A stretch of 64,000 nt of DNA, from the NCBI GenBank assembly GCA_026419775.2, contig JAOPGA020000496.1, forward strand, positions 1 to 64,000. The letters are read 5' to 3'. Position 1 is the stretch's first letter. The number at the start of each line of letters is the position of its first letter. The position numbers and the translations under genes were made by a program. Below are positions 1 to 7,961 of this stretch, one piece after another. A model generated the notes under the pieces. That model made no database searches, was not told the origin of the DNA, and was given only the letters and a program-made list of their open reading frames with translations. The stretch is from Acrasis kona. Lineage: Eukaryota > Heterolobosea > Eutetramitea > Acrasida > Acrasidae.

Positions 1-1
1 G

Positions 2-844
2 GTTGCTTTATTTCTTTGTAGAGACCTTGAACGTGACAAACACATAGTAGTTGGTGATAAATGGTATGGCAACCTGAGTGTATCCACGGAGTTACAGAAA
101 GAAGGCATTGACTCTGTTTTGAAGTGTATGAATAACAGACCAACAGGCCTATGGGATCTTGTTCATGATTTACCATCCAATGAACATGGCGTCAAATGTG
201 GGGTGGCGAAGAACGATCTTAATAAGAACATTTTCTGTTACTCAACCGAGAGAACTGTTACATCTGAAGACAAAGAAGACACGGGAAAATATGAGAACCT
301 ACTGTCGACAGTTGATTTCAAAGATTATGTACATACAACAGTATTAACAGTTGACAAGACAAAGGAACGGGTTGAGAAAGAAGTCACTATTACTGGAGCA
401 TCAAACTTCTATAATGAGGTTTCTGGTTTTGTGGATGAGGCCAACCGCTCAATCACATCTGCGTTCTACACACATCGCATCTGTCACTACCAGACAAATC
501 TGTTTGTATTCTTCTTGTGTGTGCTTGGACATCAGGCACGTGTGCTGTATAATACTACAAACAACACAAAGCTCAGTCAAGTAGAATATTTTAGAAGGCT
601 TTCAAATGCACTCTGCCCAAGGCAGAAGAATGTTGTGAAGCATACATTCAAAAAACTGAAGGAAAAAAGGGGAAACTGTGTAGTATGCTACTGGTCGCAA
701 AAGAAACAAGGAGTTCCAGTTGAAAAAATTGTACGAGCAAGAAGCTGTTTTGGTTGTGATAAGTGTGGAAAATGTATGTGTAGGGCATGCTTTGATTCCT
801 TCAAGCATTGTGAATACGCAGATTCAATAAAACGTCTTGTGTAG
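2..844 (+). CDS. piggyBac-like transposase, 3' part only
   Basis: The reading frame is open from the left edge of the window, so the gene is truncated there. A VVGDKWYG stretch at about 47-70 matches the region of the second catalytic Asp in piggyBac (DDE_Tnp_1_7) transposases. A later SNFYNEVSGFVDEANRSI segment followed by a hydrophobic helix matches the conserved 'YN..MGGVD' block that carries the third acidic residue. The C-terminus has the Cys-rich zinc-binding tail typical of piggyBac proteins (CVVC, then CFGCDKCGKCMCRACF, about 677-800). The sequence ttctttgtag at about 11-20 could be an intron acceptor, so the first in-window exon may start near 21. The first catalytic Asp and the 5' terminal repeat lie outside the window, so I cannot say whether the element is intact or domesticated. 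Confidence 0.72.
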   Translation, partial: VALFLCRDLERDKHIVVGDKWYGNLSVSTELQKEGIDSVLKCMNNRPTGLWDLVHDLPSNEHGVKCGVAKNDLNKNIFCYSTERTVTSEDKEDTGKYENLLSTVDFKDYVHTTVLTVDKTKERVEKEVTITGASNFYNEVSGFVDEANRSITSAFYTHRICHYQTNLFVFFLCVLGHQARVLYNTTNNTKLSQVEYFRRLSNALCPRQKNVVKHTFKKLKEKRGNCVVCYWSQKKQGVPVEKIVRARSCFGCDKCGKCMCRACFDSFKHCEYADSIKRLV

Positions 845-1219
845 TCATGTTTTTGTTTGTTCCTTATTGGGATGCCAAAACATGAGTCGAATGACCAGTG
901 CTCTCGGAATCCATGAATCCCGCAATATTCTCTAGCTTGTCCTTTCGGGGAAACATGTCAAACTCATGATTTGTGAAGAAATAGGATTACCTAATAAGAT
1001 CATGGCAACTCACACCTCCCATAATGTATTTAAAAACTATACATCGTGTATATATAATTATAACTCACTTTGACCCCGACAAATGCTTATGATCTGCCTT
1101 TGTTGAGTGTCTGGCTAGTTCATTAATGTCACTGTCGTTTTAGATACTTGGATATATTTTCTCTGTTTTTCTACTTGTCTTTTTGCCAGTTTGAAGAAAC
1201 AAGTTAATAATAAAAGTCC

Positions 1220-1489
1220 TTAGTTTAATTTATATTTATTCATAAATTGCTTTTGAGGGTTGGGTTTTAACTTTTTTGTGGCAGCTTCGCCATTATGGTC
1301 AGAGTGGTAAGGTCGCTTGCTAGGAGAGTTTATTCTTGGTGTGTGTTGTTGTGGAGGTAGTGGACTTTCCCAAATAAATGTAGGTGTACGAGGTGTTGCA
1401 ATTTGCGGCGTATTAGCAGAACGTGTCGGTAATGGGTTGTGAGGATTTAATTCATCCAAATCTAATTGTTGAAATAGTTGTGGTTGCAT
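1220..1489 (-). CDS. Small Pro-rich basic protein, unrecognised
   Basis: An 89-codon frame with an ATG start and TAA stop, rich in Pro, Gln, Thr and Asn, with a basic nuclear-localisation-like C-terminus (SKRPYHSD, then KKLKPNPQKQ). It looks disordered and matches no family I know. It ends just after the transposase gene in convergent orientation and lacks the codon noise of a shadow frame. It could be a complete small gene or the last exon of a longer one. No splice junction was convincing upstream of the ATG. Confidence 0.4.
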   Translation of the reverse strand: MQPQLFQQLDLDELNPHNPLPTRSANTPQIATPRTPTFIWESPLPPQQHTPRINSPSKRPYHSDHNGEAATKKLKPNPQKQFMNKYKLN

Positions 1490-1604
1490 GAATGTGTTAA
1501 GTGTGGAAGTGTTGTGATTTCAAACAAATTTATTGATCTCTACATTTCATCATTCACCTCTCATCCTTCAACCGTCCAACCTGTAACTGCCTCTATATTT
1601 CTCT

Positions 1605-1776
1605 GTGCTCTCAACGTTGCTTCTAAATATTAATTAACGGACCCGCCGCTAACCCTGAAAGCTAAATTTTGGTGCCGCTTATGGTACCTGCCTTCTATAG
1701 TGCTACCCCTTATAGTATTTCCAGAGACTTAAATCCTCCGTGCCACCGCTATGGGAAAATTCAACGTTGAGAGCAC
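1605..1776. mobile_element. Possible foldback/MITE-like element
   Basis: A perfect 15-bp inverted repeat is visible: gtgctctcaacgttg at 1605-1619 and its exact reverse complement at 1762-1776. The 142 bp between them carry no reading frame. The element sits in a non-coding gap next to the transposase gene. I see no clear target-site duplication, so this is a candidate only. Confidence 0.3.
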
Positions 1777-1924
1777 TGCTGTCTAACGGTTCACTAACCA
1801 AACTCCGGCTTGCCAAATTTAGCAAAATACAAATCATAAATGCAAAATCCCAACAATACATTCTGGTTTGATGAAGTTAAAATGAACATTGGGAACACTA
1901 AAAAGAATGTTTAATGAATTATTT

Positions 1925-3273
1925 TTATACCCCCAACATTTCCTTGAACAGCTTAGACTGGCAGTAACGAGTAAACAAATGCGTTAGAACCTGACTTTGA
2001 ATATCCATAACTGCTTCATCAAATATTTCAAACAAAGGTCCCTCTCGCATAAAAACCTCTACTACTTCCTTCTTTATCGTATTACTGACGTTAATTTCTA
2101 GTATTGAATCTTGATTAAGAAAAGATTTAATAATCTTGTCTCCAATTATTCTTCTCTTATTCTCATCTTCTGTTTTCTTGTACTTCACGTTGACCTCTTG
2201 CCTATAATTACAATTGTTAAATCAACCAACACTATTTACTTACCAGAACATCACATTCTCCTGCGCGAACTCCCTAGATACAAATAAATGGAAAAACTTG
2301 GACATTCTCTTATCAAGTAATACTTTTTCAAGAGTCAAATTGGCACTATCAAACTCTGGTTCAATGTCCTTCGGACTCATAACGCACGATAAACGCTTTT
2401 TTTTATTGTCAGTTACTGTCAATACAGGAGTCTTTGGTGTTGTGGGTGTCGGGGATAGCGCATCGTCAGCGTCTTTACTCGGCATGGCACAATACAAACC
2501 ATCACACTCCAAATTATCTTTTGTGGCAAGTTCAAAATCAAGTGGACTTTCTGCATTGTCTGGATCGATTAAAATTCTTAGGTAATCAGCTCTTTCAGAG
2601 TGGACTTTGTGCCTGAACTCCCTCACAATTTTTGATTTTTCAATAATGAAGAGGGCTGGAAAAGTTTTGAAGTCCACGCCTTCAGGTCCAAACAAGTTAT
2701 CTTGATCTGAAATGTTCTTAGAACTGCGGGCGACCGCGCTTGGAAAATGCTTTAGTGGTGGGAAACCAGATTTTACTTTAAAAGCGTTAGATACGTGCTT
2801 CTTCTCGTCGTGTACTGAAAGCATGTTTTTGATGACATCATTATCGCCAGCGAACTAAAAAGTCAGAATGTTTTAAATAAAAATACTACCTTTTGGAGCC
2901 ACTCTGAAAAGTACTTTTTACTCTCTAAATGTACCAATACTGGTATGGTGTTATATTTCAACAATGACATGTAATTTGCTGCAATGTCCGAAATCGTTTC
3001 TTTACCTGTATGGAAATGTTAAACACTTTTAATAATAATAAAACTCATACATGTCCAGCAGTTTGTATGCCTTAAGAACATTAACAATACATTGTGTTTC
3101 ACGCTCAAGTCGGCAATCGACGAACCCTTATTGGTAAGCACATGATCAAGATATCCGTCCTCAATGATGGTGGTTACTTTGGGCATTTGAATGTCCCAAT
3201 TTTTGACATATGACAAAAAATTTGCGGCAATGGCCGTGCCAATGGGAAGGATTGGAAATAAAACGGTGGTCAT
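1925..3273 (-). CDS. Thioredoxin-like (AhpC/TSA-2 type) domain fused to an RGS domain
   Basis: Four exons (3273-3051, 3005-2890, 2854-2244, 2201-1925) join in frame to 408 residues across introns of 45, 35 and 42 bp. The N-terminus starts with a hydrophobic segment (TTVLFPILPIGTAIAANFL). A thioredoxin-fold region follows, with a FLRHTNCWTC motif like the peroxidatic Cys loop of AhpC/TSA-2 proteins; the Cys-x2-Cys is completed by the first splice. The C-terminal 150 residues are an RGS domain (FFHLFVSREFAQENVMFW, then EVNVKYKK, FDEAVMDIQSQVL). RGS domains speed up GTP hydrolysis by G-alpha subunits. The fusion suggests redox-sensitive or peroxide-linked G-protein signalling, which is inference. 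The 5' end is uncertain: an alternative exon beginning MRGSTEANQLL at about 3329 lies just upstream. Confidence 0.75.
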
Positions 3274-3451
3274 AAATACCCAAAAGACCAAGTGATCAAA
3301 AGTTGATTAGCTTCGGTTGATCCTCTCATGCTGAAGAATGCATTCATGCTATAGGAAGAGCAAATGTTTTTAAATAAAAGTCAGACATTGCATATTAATG
3401 TTTGTTTATTATTACGGGTCAATGATGTAATGTGGATGTTAAATAATACCA

Positions 3452-3942
3452 TTAAGAAGCCGACGGTAGATGTGCCGGTACCACAAAGTAACCTCCTCTT
3501 TTTGTTTTAGAATTTTTGAGAACTGATTTATAATCATTGCCTTCCGTAACCTCGTCTTCTCTACCTTTGTCCCATAGGTTATTATTTTGCACAGGTGAGT
3601 ACATCGGCTCAACATTTTCGTCTTCTCCCAAATCAAATTCTTTGATAACATTTAAAAACAGCAGCATGGAGGATACATCTTTTCGCACTTTATGCATGTT
3701 CTCAGGATCTATTTTAATCCTTGATAATTCACATAATTTCTCAAGTCTGTGCATAAGTAAAAGTTTTCTTCGAATGTTAAAACATGCCTCTGTTCTGAAA
3801 TTAGCTCATCGTGCTTGTGTACAAGTTCGTTTACTGAAAAGCAGTTTGACTGGCTTTTTAATAACTCCTTCTTGCTTCGAAGTGATTGCAAGCTAAGACA
3901 TTGTGTAGATTCTGCTAATTTTCTTCCCATCAGCCTCCTCAT
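3452..3942 (-). CDS. gatC: Mitochondrial Glu-tRNA(Gln) amidotransferase subunit C
   Basis: Two exons (3942-3788 and 3746-3452) give 149 residues. The body matches GatC: a helical start RLEKLCELSRIKIDPENM, then FDLGEDENVEPMYSP, then a tail with VLKNSKTKRGGYFVVPAHL. GatC bridges GatA and GatB in the GatCAB complex, which converts Glu-tRNA(Gln) to Gln-tRNA(Gln) in mitochondria. The Arg-rich start (MRRLMGRKLAEST) fits a targeting peptide. The only in-frame join I found uses a GC-AG intron (GCATGT...CACAG, 41 bp, 3747-3787); other joins hit a stop. A single sequencing error at T to C is the alternative. GatA and GatB are not in the window. Confidence 0.85.
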
Positions 3943-4156
3943 GATTACAATTCTTGATGATTACAATTACATAATTCTGGATAGTATTGAGAGGTTATGA
4001 TTTTTCGCCTACGCCAATATCACCGATAATGATCATTCACCACAGATAATGATATTAATATTCATACCAACAAAATCAAGAGATTTGTAATCTTCAAAAT
4101 GGGTTGGTGGACAACCGTATCAAATTTAAATGTCAAAAACACCAAGGTAATGTAAC

Positions 4157-6022
4157 ATGGTTTGTGATAAAAAAATATACTGCCAAATCACAAGAAATCA
4201 TCTTGGTTCACGAGAAATCCGCAAGAATGTAGATGCAACTGAAGAGGATGAACAACTTTTGTGCGTTTGTCACAAGCTACCTTACTATGAGAGATGTTAC
4301 GACTGTGACGCCTACATGACAATCAAGTCTTCAAGAGAACATATAACAAAAAACCCTCACCATGCAATAGAGAAGGTTTGTTCGTGTTGCAGTTCAGTGT
4401 TAGAAGTCGCGGGGAATACACTTTCAAACAGCTTCGACAAGCTTATTATTAAGGGAAATGATTTTGAAGCAGAGCAAAATAATGTAGGTCTTGATTTGAA
4501 AATACTCGTTGGGACCGAAGTTTTCTATACCGGAAGAGCAGTCGTATCAGATCACTATTCCGACATTATCAAAGAAAGTGTTCCAGTCTCATACATGGAC
4601 CATCTAACCACAATATGTGTGGATGCCCCAGCTGAAGTTTTTAAAACTATATTAAACTATTATGTTAGTGGGAAGCTAGAATTACTACAAAAACATGCTA
4701 TCGACACCTACTTGTACGCCAAATCCGTCGGTATACCAGTGGAAGATGGGATCTTGGCCGAAAACCTCGCCGCCATCGCCAGTAACAATGACGTAATGCT
4801 AGCCTCGGAACAATTGCAAAAGATTTCTCAGACCCAAATGTCGCCAGACATGAGCAAAGTGTTCGGTCCCCTATACGAGGTAATAGCACTTAACGCAGAA
4901 TCATTCTTCAACAGCAAATCTTTTCACACGGCTCCAAGAAATTTACTAGTAGAAATACTCAGGATGGACATGGACATTAGTGAGTTGGACCTCTTGAAGA
5001 AAGTAATAGAGTGGGGCGTAGTCAACTGTTGGAGAATAGAACAAAACCCAATCACCTTACCTACGATACCAGATCAGTTAGCAGAAACAAGAAAAACTCT
5101 TCCCATCGCCGACAAGGCAGGCTTCTCCATCATTGTTGAGGACGGAAACATTTATGTATGCGACCACAACAACAACAAAGTTCAATACACTCTGACCACC
5201 ACAAAACTCAGAAAATTCATTTTGGACCTACTACACTACATTCGTTTCGAACACTTGACGGTCGAAGTCCTTGTGGAAGAAGTGGAACCGTTCGACATTC
5301 TCATCAACAAGGAATTTGCTAAACTTTGTCATGCATCAATAAACGTTAGTGCAGGTCGACAGTACCAGGTACTAGGATCAACTTTCCAAGCCGGGGAAGC
5401 AAGGCCAAAGAGAATAGCACCTCCACCACTCACCATCACTCCACCACCTCCACCACCACCATTACCCAAAGAAATGTCATCTTTTGACACATCTCAGTCA
5501 CCACTCGCTACGAATGAGAAGAAGAGACCTTTCACCACGCATCAAGAACTTCAGGAAAACCAACCCGATCCGAAGCAAAGGAAGATTAAAGTAGAACCGC
5601 TTGTTGAGAGGTATAACCTGAGTTTAGCAGAGTTGAAAGAAAAAAAGAATCTTAACATTCGACCATTCACATATATGGGTTACGAATGGTATTTGAGGTT
5701 CCTGGTTCCCGTCGACGATCGCTTCTTGTCATTATATTTGTATAATAAAACTATTTCCGATACAGGTCCCCTACCGGTTGACCGTGCGTTGTCCACCAAA
5801 ATAACCTTTACTATTCATAATCAACAAAATGAGAATCTAAAACATGTGACTCGTTTTGAGAGGGTTTGGCAAAAAGCAAAAGCATGGGGTTTTGTAAACT
5901 GGATTGAGTTGAAGGACTTTGTGGACCCAAAGAATGGTTGGCTACTAGATGATGGAGAGGAAAGGTTGGATGTTTCTTGCGAGATTGAAAGTATTGACCT
6001 TCAACAACAGATTATAATTTAA
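4157..6022 (+). CDS. BTB/POZ-BACK-MATH domain protein
   Basis: A 621-residue frame. Residues 30-95 hold a Cys/His cluster (CVCHKLPYYERCYDCDAYM, then CSCC) that may bind zinc. A BTB fold follows (about 105-190, DLKILVGTEVFYTGRAVVSDHY) and then a BACK-like helical region to about 380. A poly-Pro linker at about 420-435 leads to a C-terminal MATH domain (FTYMGYEWYLRFLVP, then WGFVNWIELKDFVDPKNGWL). BTB-MATH proteins are usually substrate adaptors for Cullin-3 ubiquitin ligases, with MATH binding the substrate. Here MATH is C-terminal, the reverse of the animal MATH-BTB order. A possible upstream 17-nt exon (ATG at 4130) with a 48-bp intron (4147-4194) would replace the first 13 codons with five. 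Confidence 0.8.
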   Translation: MVCDKKIYCQITRNHLGSREIRKNVDATEEDEQLLCVCHKLPYYERCYDCDAYMTIKSSREHITKNPHHAIEKVCSCCSSVLEVAGNTLSNSFDKLIIKGNDFEAEQNNVGLDLKILVGTEVFYTGRAVVSDHYSDIIKESVPVSYMDHLTTICVDAPAEVFKTILNYYVSGKLELLQKHAIDTYLYAKSVGIPVEDGILAENLAAIASNNDVMLASEQLQKISQTQMSPDMSKVFGPLYEVIALNAESFFNSKSFHTAPRNLLVEILRMDMDISELDLLKKVIEWGVVNCWRIEQNPITLPTIPDQLAETRKTLPIADKAGFSIIVEDGNIYVCDHNNNKVQYTLTTTKLRKFILDLLHYIRFEHLTVEVLVEEVEPFDILINKEFAKLCHASINVSAGRQYQVLGSTFQAGEARPKRIAPPPLTITPPPPPPPLPKEMSSFDTSQSPLATNEKKRPFTTHQELQENQPDPKQRKIKVEPLVERYNLSLAELKEKKNLNIRPFTYMGYEWYLRFLVPVDDRFLSLYLYNKTISDTGPLPVDRALSTKITFTIHNQQNENLKHVTRFERVWQKAKAWGFVNWIELKDFVDPKNGWLLDDGEERLDVSCEIESIDLQQQIII

Positions 6023-6202
6023 TCTGTTAAGAAGAGAATAAACTGTATAAATTTAGATCATTCTATAAAAACATATATATTTCTTATTGTCGGGAACAAA
6101 AAATCGAAAAGCCAGACAATGTTAACAGAGCACCAGATACCCTCATATCAACACATCTCCTAAACCAAACTATTAGTAACCAATTAATTATGGACTCTTT
6201 TA

Positions 6203-6400
6203 ATGGTCATTATGAACAGCAGGTAAGTTGACCACAAGGATGATAAACTGACACGATATAGGGACCCTGTACTTTCGGCATTCATTAAGCAAATGTTCAG
6301 TCTCTTCACCAAGCGTATTGAGGAGACCGAAAGTAGATTGGCGGAGATCAACAGCAGATTTTATAATTTTCAGTTGCAAGTTCAACCTTGTCAGCCTTAA
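6203..6400 (+). CDS. Small coiled-coil protein, unrecognised
   Basis: Two exons (6203-6222 and 6262-6400) separated by a GTAAGT...TATAG intron of 39 bp encode 52 residues. The second exon reads as a heptad-like helix (VLSAFIKQMFSLFTKRIEE, then TESRLAEINSRFYNF). It resembles short coiled-coil subunits of the HSBP1 or WASH/BLOC type in general character only. Its 3' end overlaps the candidate minus-strand gene at 6348-7003. A diverged copy of the LAEIN segment appears on the plus strand at about 6668-6720, hinting at a local duplication. Confidence 0.4.
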
Positions 6401-7003
6401 CAAACGAATTTGTGATGTCTTCCCATTCACCTCCAAGATTAGTATTCTTCTTCGCTGTTTTTGTGGTGGGATTGACAAGCTTTTTTTCATTGTACAGATT
6501 CTTCTGATCACAGTGTTATTAAATAAATAAATCCTAAAATCTTTGTTTAAAAATCCCAGAAAATAAAACATAAATACACGCCAAGGTCTAACTACAAAGC
6601 AGACATCGACGTTAGGAATAGTTGTAAAATAACGGATGATCCACTGTTGTTGACACCTACTGATTGCTTGGCGGAGATTAACAACAACCTCAGGTACTCT
6701 CAACTCAACATACGAGGAAGAAGGCTGTTGGCAAGACAGGTTGGCGAGAGTTGGCAAGTGTGTTCAAAAAAACTACATTTTCATTCAATTTTTGAATGCT
6801 TCTGGATCAAAGTTTCAAGAACAACTATTTGATGACATGACCACACATATCAAGTACACAAGGTCATGAGCCAAAGAGGATCATGGATATATTACAATAA
6901 AATTTACTTTTGAAAGTGCCATCCCAGCCCCATTATGTTTTTCATCTGTTAGATACCCAATTTGAGGTTTTCTAAGATTGGGTACGTCCGGTACTGATGC
7001 CAT
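6348..7003 (-). CDS. Candidate multi-exon gene, unrecognised
   Basis: An ATG at 7003 opens MASVPDVPNLRKPQIG. Further possible coding stretches lie at about 6800-6700 (KLNENVVFLNTLANSRQPV), 6640-6590 (WIIRYFTTIPNVDVCFVV) and 6510-6348 (NTNLGGEWEDITNSFVKAD, then a TGA stop). Plausible GT-AG introns of about 54-150 bp link them, but the exact joins are uncertain. The protein matches no family I know. It is listed because several separate segments look coding on the same strand and the start is divergent from the gene at 7133. Confidence 0.3.
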
Positions 7004-7132
7004 TACTGTTTCTGAGACAAAGAAGAGGAAATTCGCCAACATTTACACAATGGAACTAAAACAAACTGAATACAAAACATTACCGTAAGATTTTATTCCA
7101 GATGTTCCTCCCCAATCAACGAAAAGGAGAAA

Positions 7133-7955
7133 ATGTCAACAACAGACCGGATCCTAGACCTTAAGTTCGTTAACAGAAAGAGCGCAGCAAGAGAGGTGTC
7201 GGAACAATTCTGTTCTGATTCGGACAAAGGAGTGACTGTGGGTATCTCTCAGCATAACGGATCTGGAAAACATCTTTTGTTGAAAAATTTAAAGAATCGA
7301 TGCAAGATCAGTGGGACGAAGTTGAAGCAGGTGATGTCCAAAGAAAGAAAAATCTAAAAAGTGCGGTTTACGTCAAACTCTCACTTGAACTGATGGGAAA
7401 AACAGGTAACAACTACGACTGATATATTAATTAAACCATTATAGGGAATATGATTCTGGACGTGGTTAAATTTACTGTTAGGCAATTAGAATCTTTGAAT
7501 CGAAAAGAAACATTTCTTGGAGAAGTTCAATCGATGTACAATTTCTTGAAAGTGTTTTCGTTCTCCACACAGTTTAAGGATTACTTTCACATCGTAACAT
7601 CAAAATCTGCCGCGATATCTCTTATAGGACTTAATTTATTCGCACACTTGGTTACACTTCTCCTGTTCCGTTTTGTTTGATTTTTTTGGAACCATTAGGC
7701 CTGTCCAACATTTCGGAAATCATCAAACGTTCTATTCGTTGCGCTACAAAAAAAACGGTTATAATTGTGTTACAGGATTTAAATATTCGAAACTTTGATT
7801 ATTTTGTGGAGAGGATCAAGATAGCAACTGGAGGGATTCTACGTATTCTTAGATACGCTCTTAATGCTATTGTAACACATAAACATTTAAGAAAGAAGAT
7901 GACTGAGCGGAGATCAATAACCAATTCTTTGATAATGTGTTATAATAGTCCGTGA
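7133..7955 (+). pseudogene. Decayed P-loop ATPase of RHS/Crinkler-like type
   Basis: The ATG-initiated frame reads into a P-loop (GVTVGISQHNGSGK, about 7232-7270). The conserved Thr and the following helix appear only in the next frame, exactly as if one A were missing from the aaaa run at 7268-7271. Downstream, a frame containing SAVYVKLSLELMGK joins across a GTAACA...TATAG intron (about 7406-7444) to a further 76-codon frame. A third frame (7677-7955) carries an FLEPLGLSNISEIIKRS and a TGGILRILRYAL motif, as in the C-terminal part of RHS-like ATPases. At least two frame changes are needed. It could be a pseudogene, or a live gene with sequencing errors in A-runs. Confidence 0.5.
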
Positions 7956-7961
7956 CTATAT

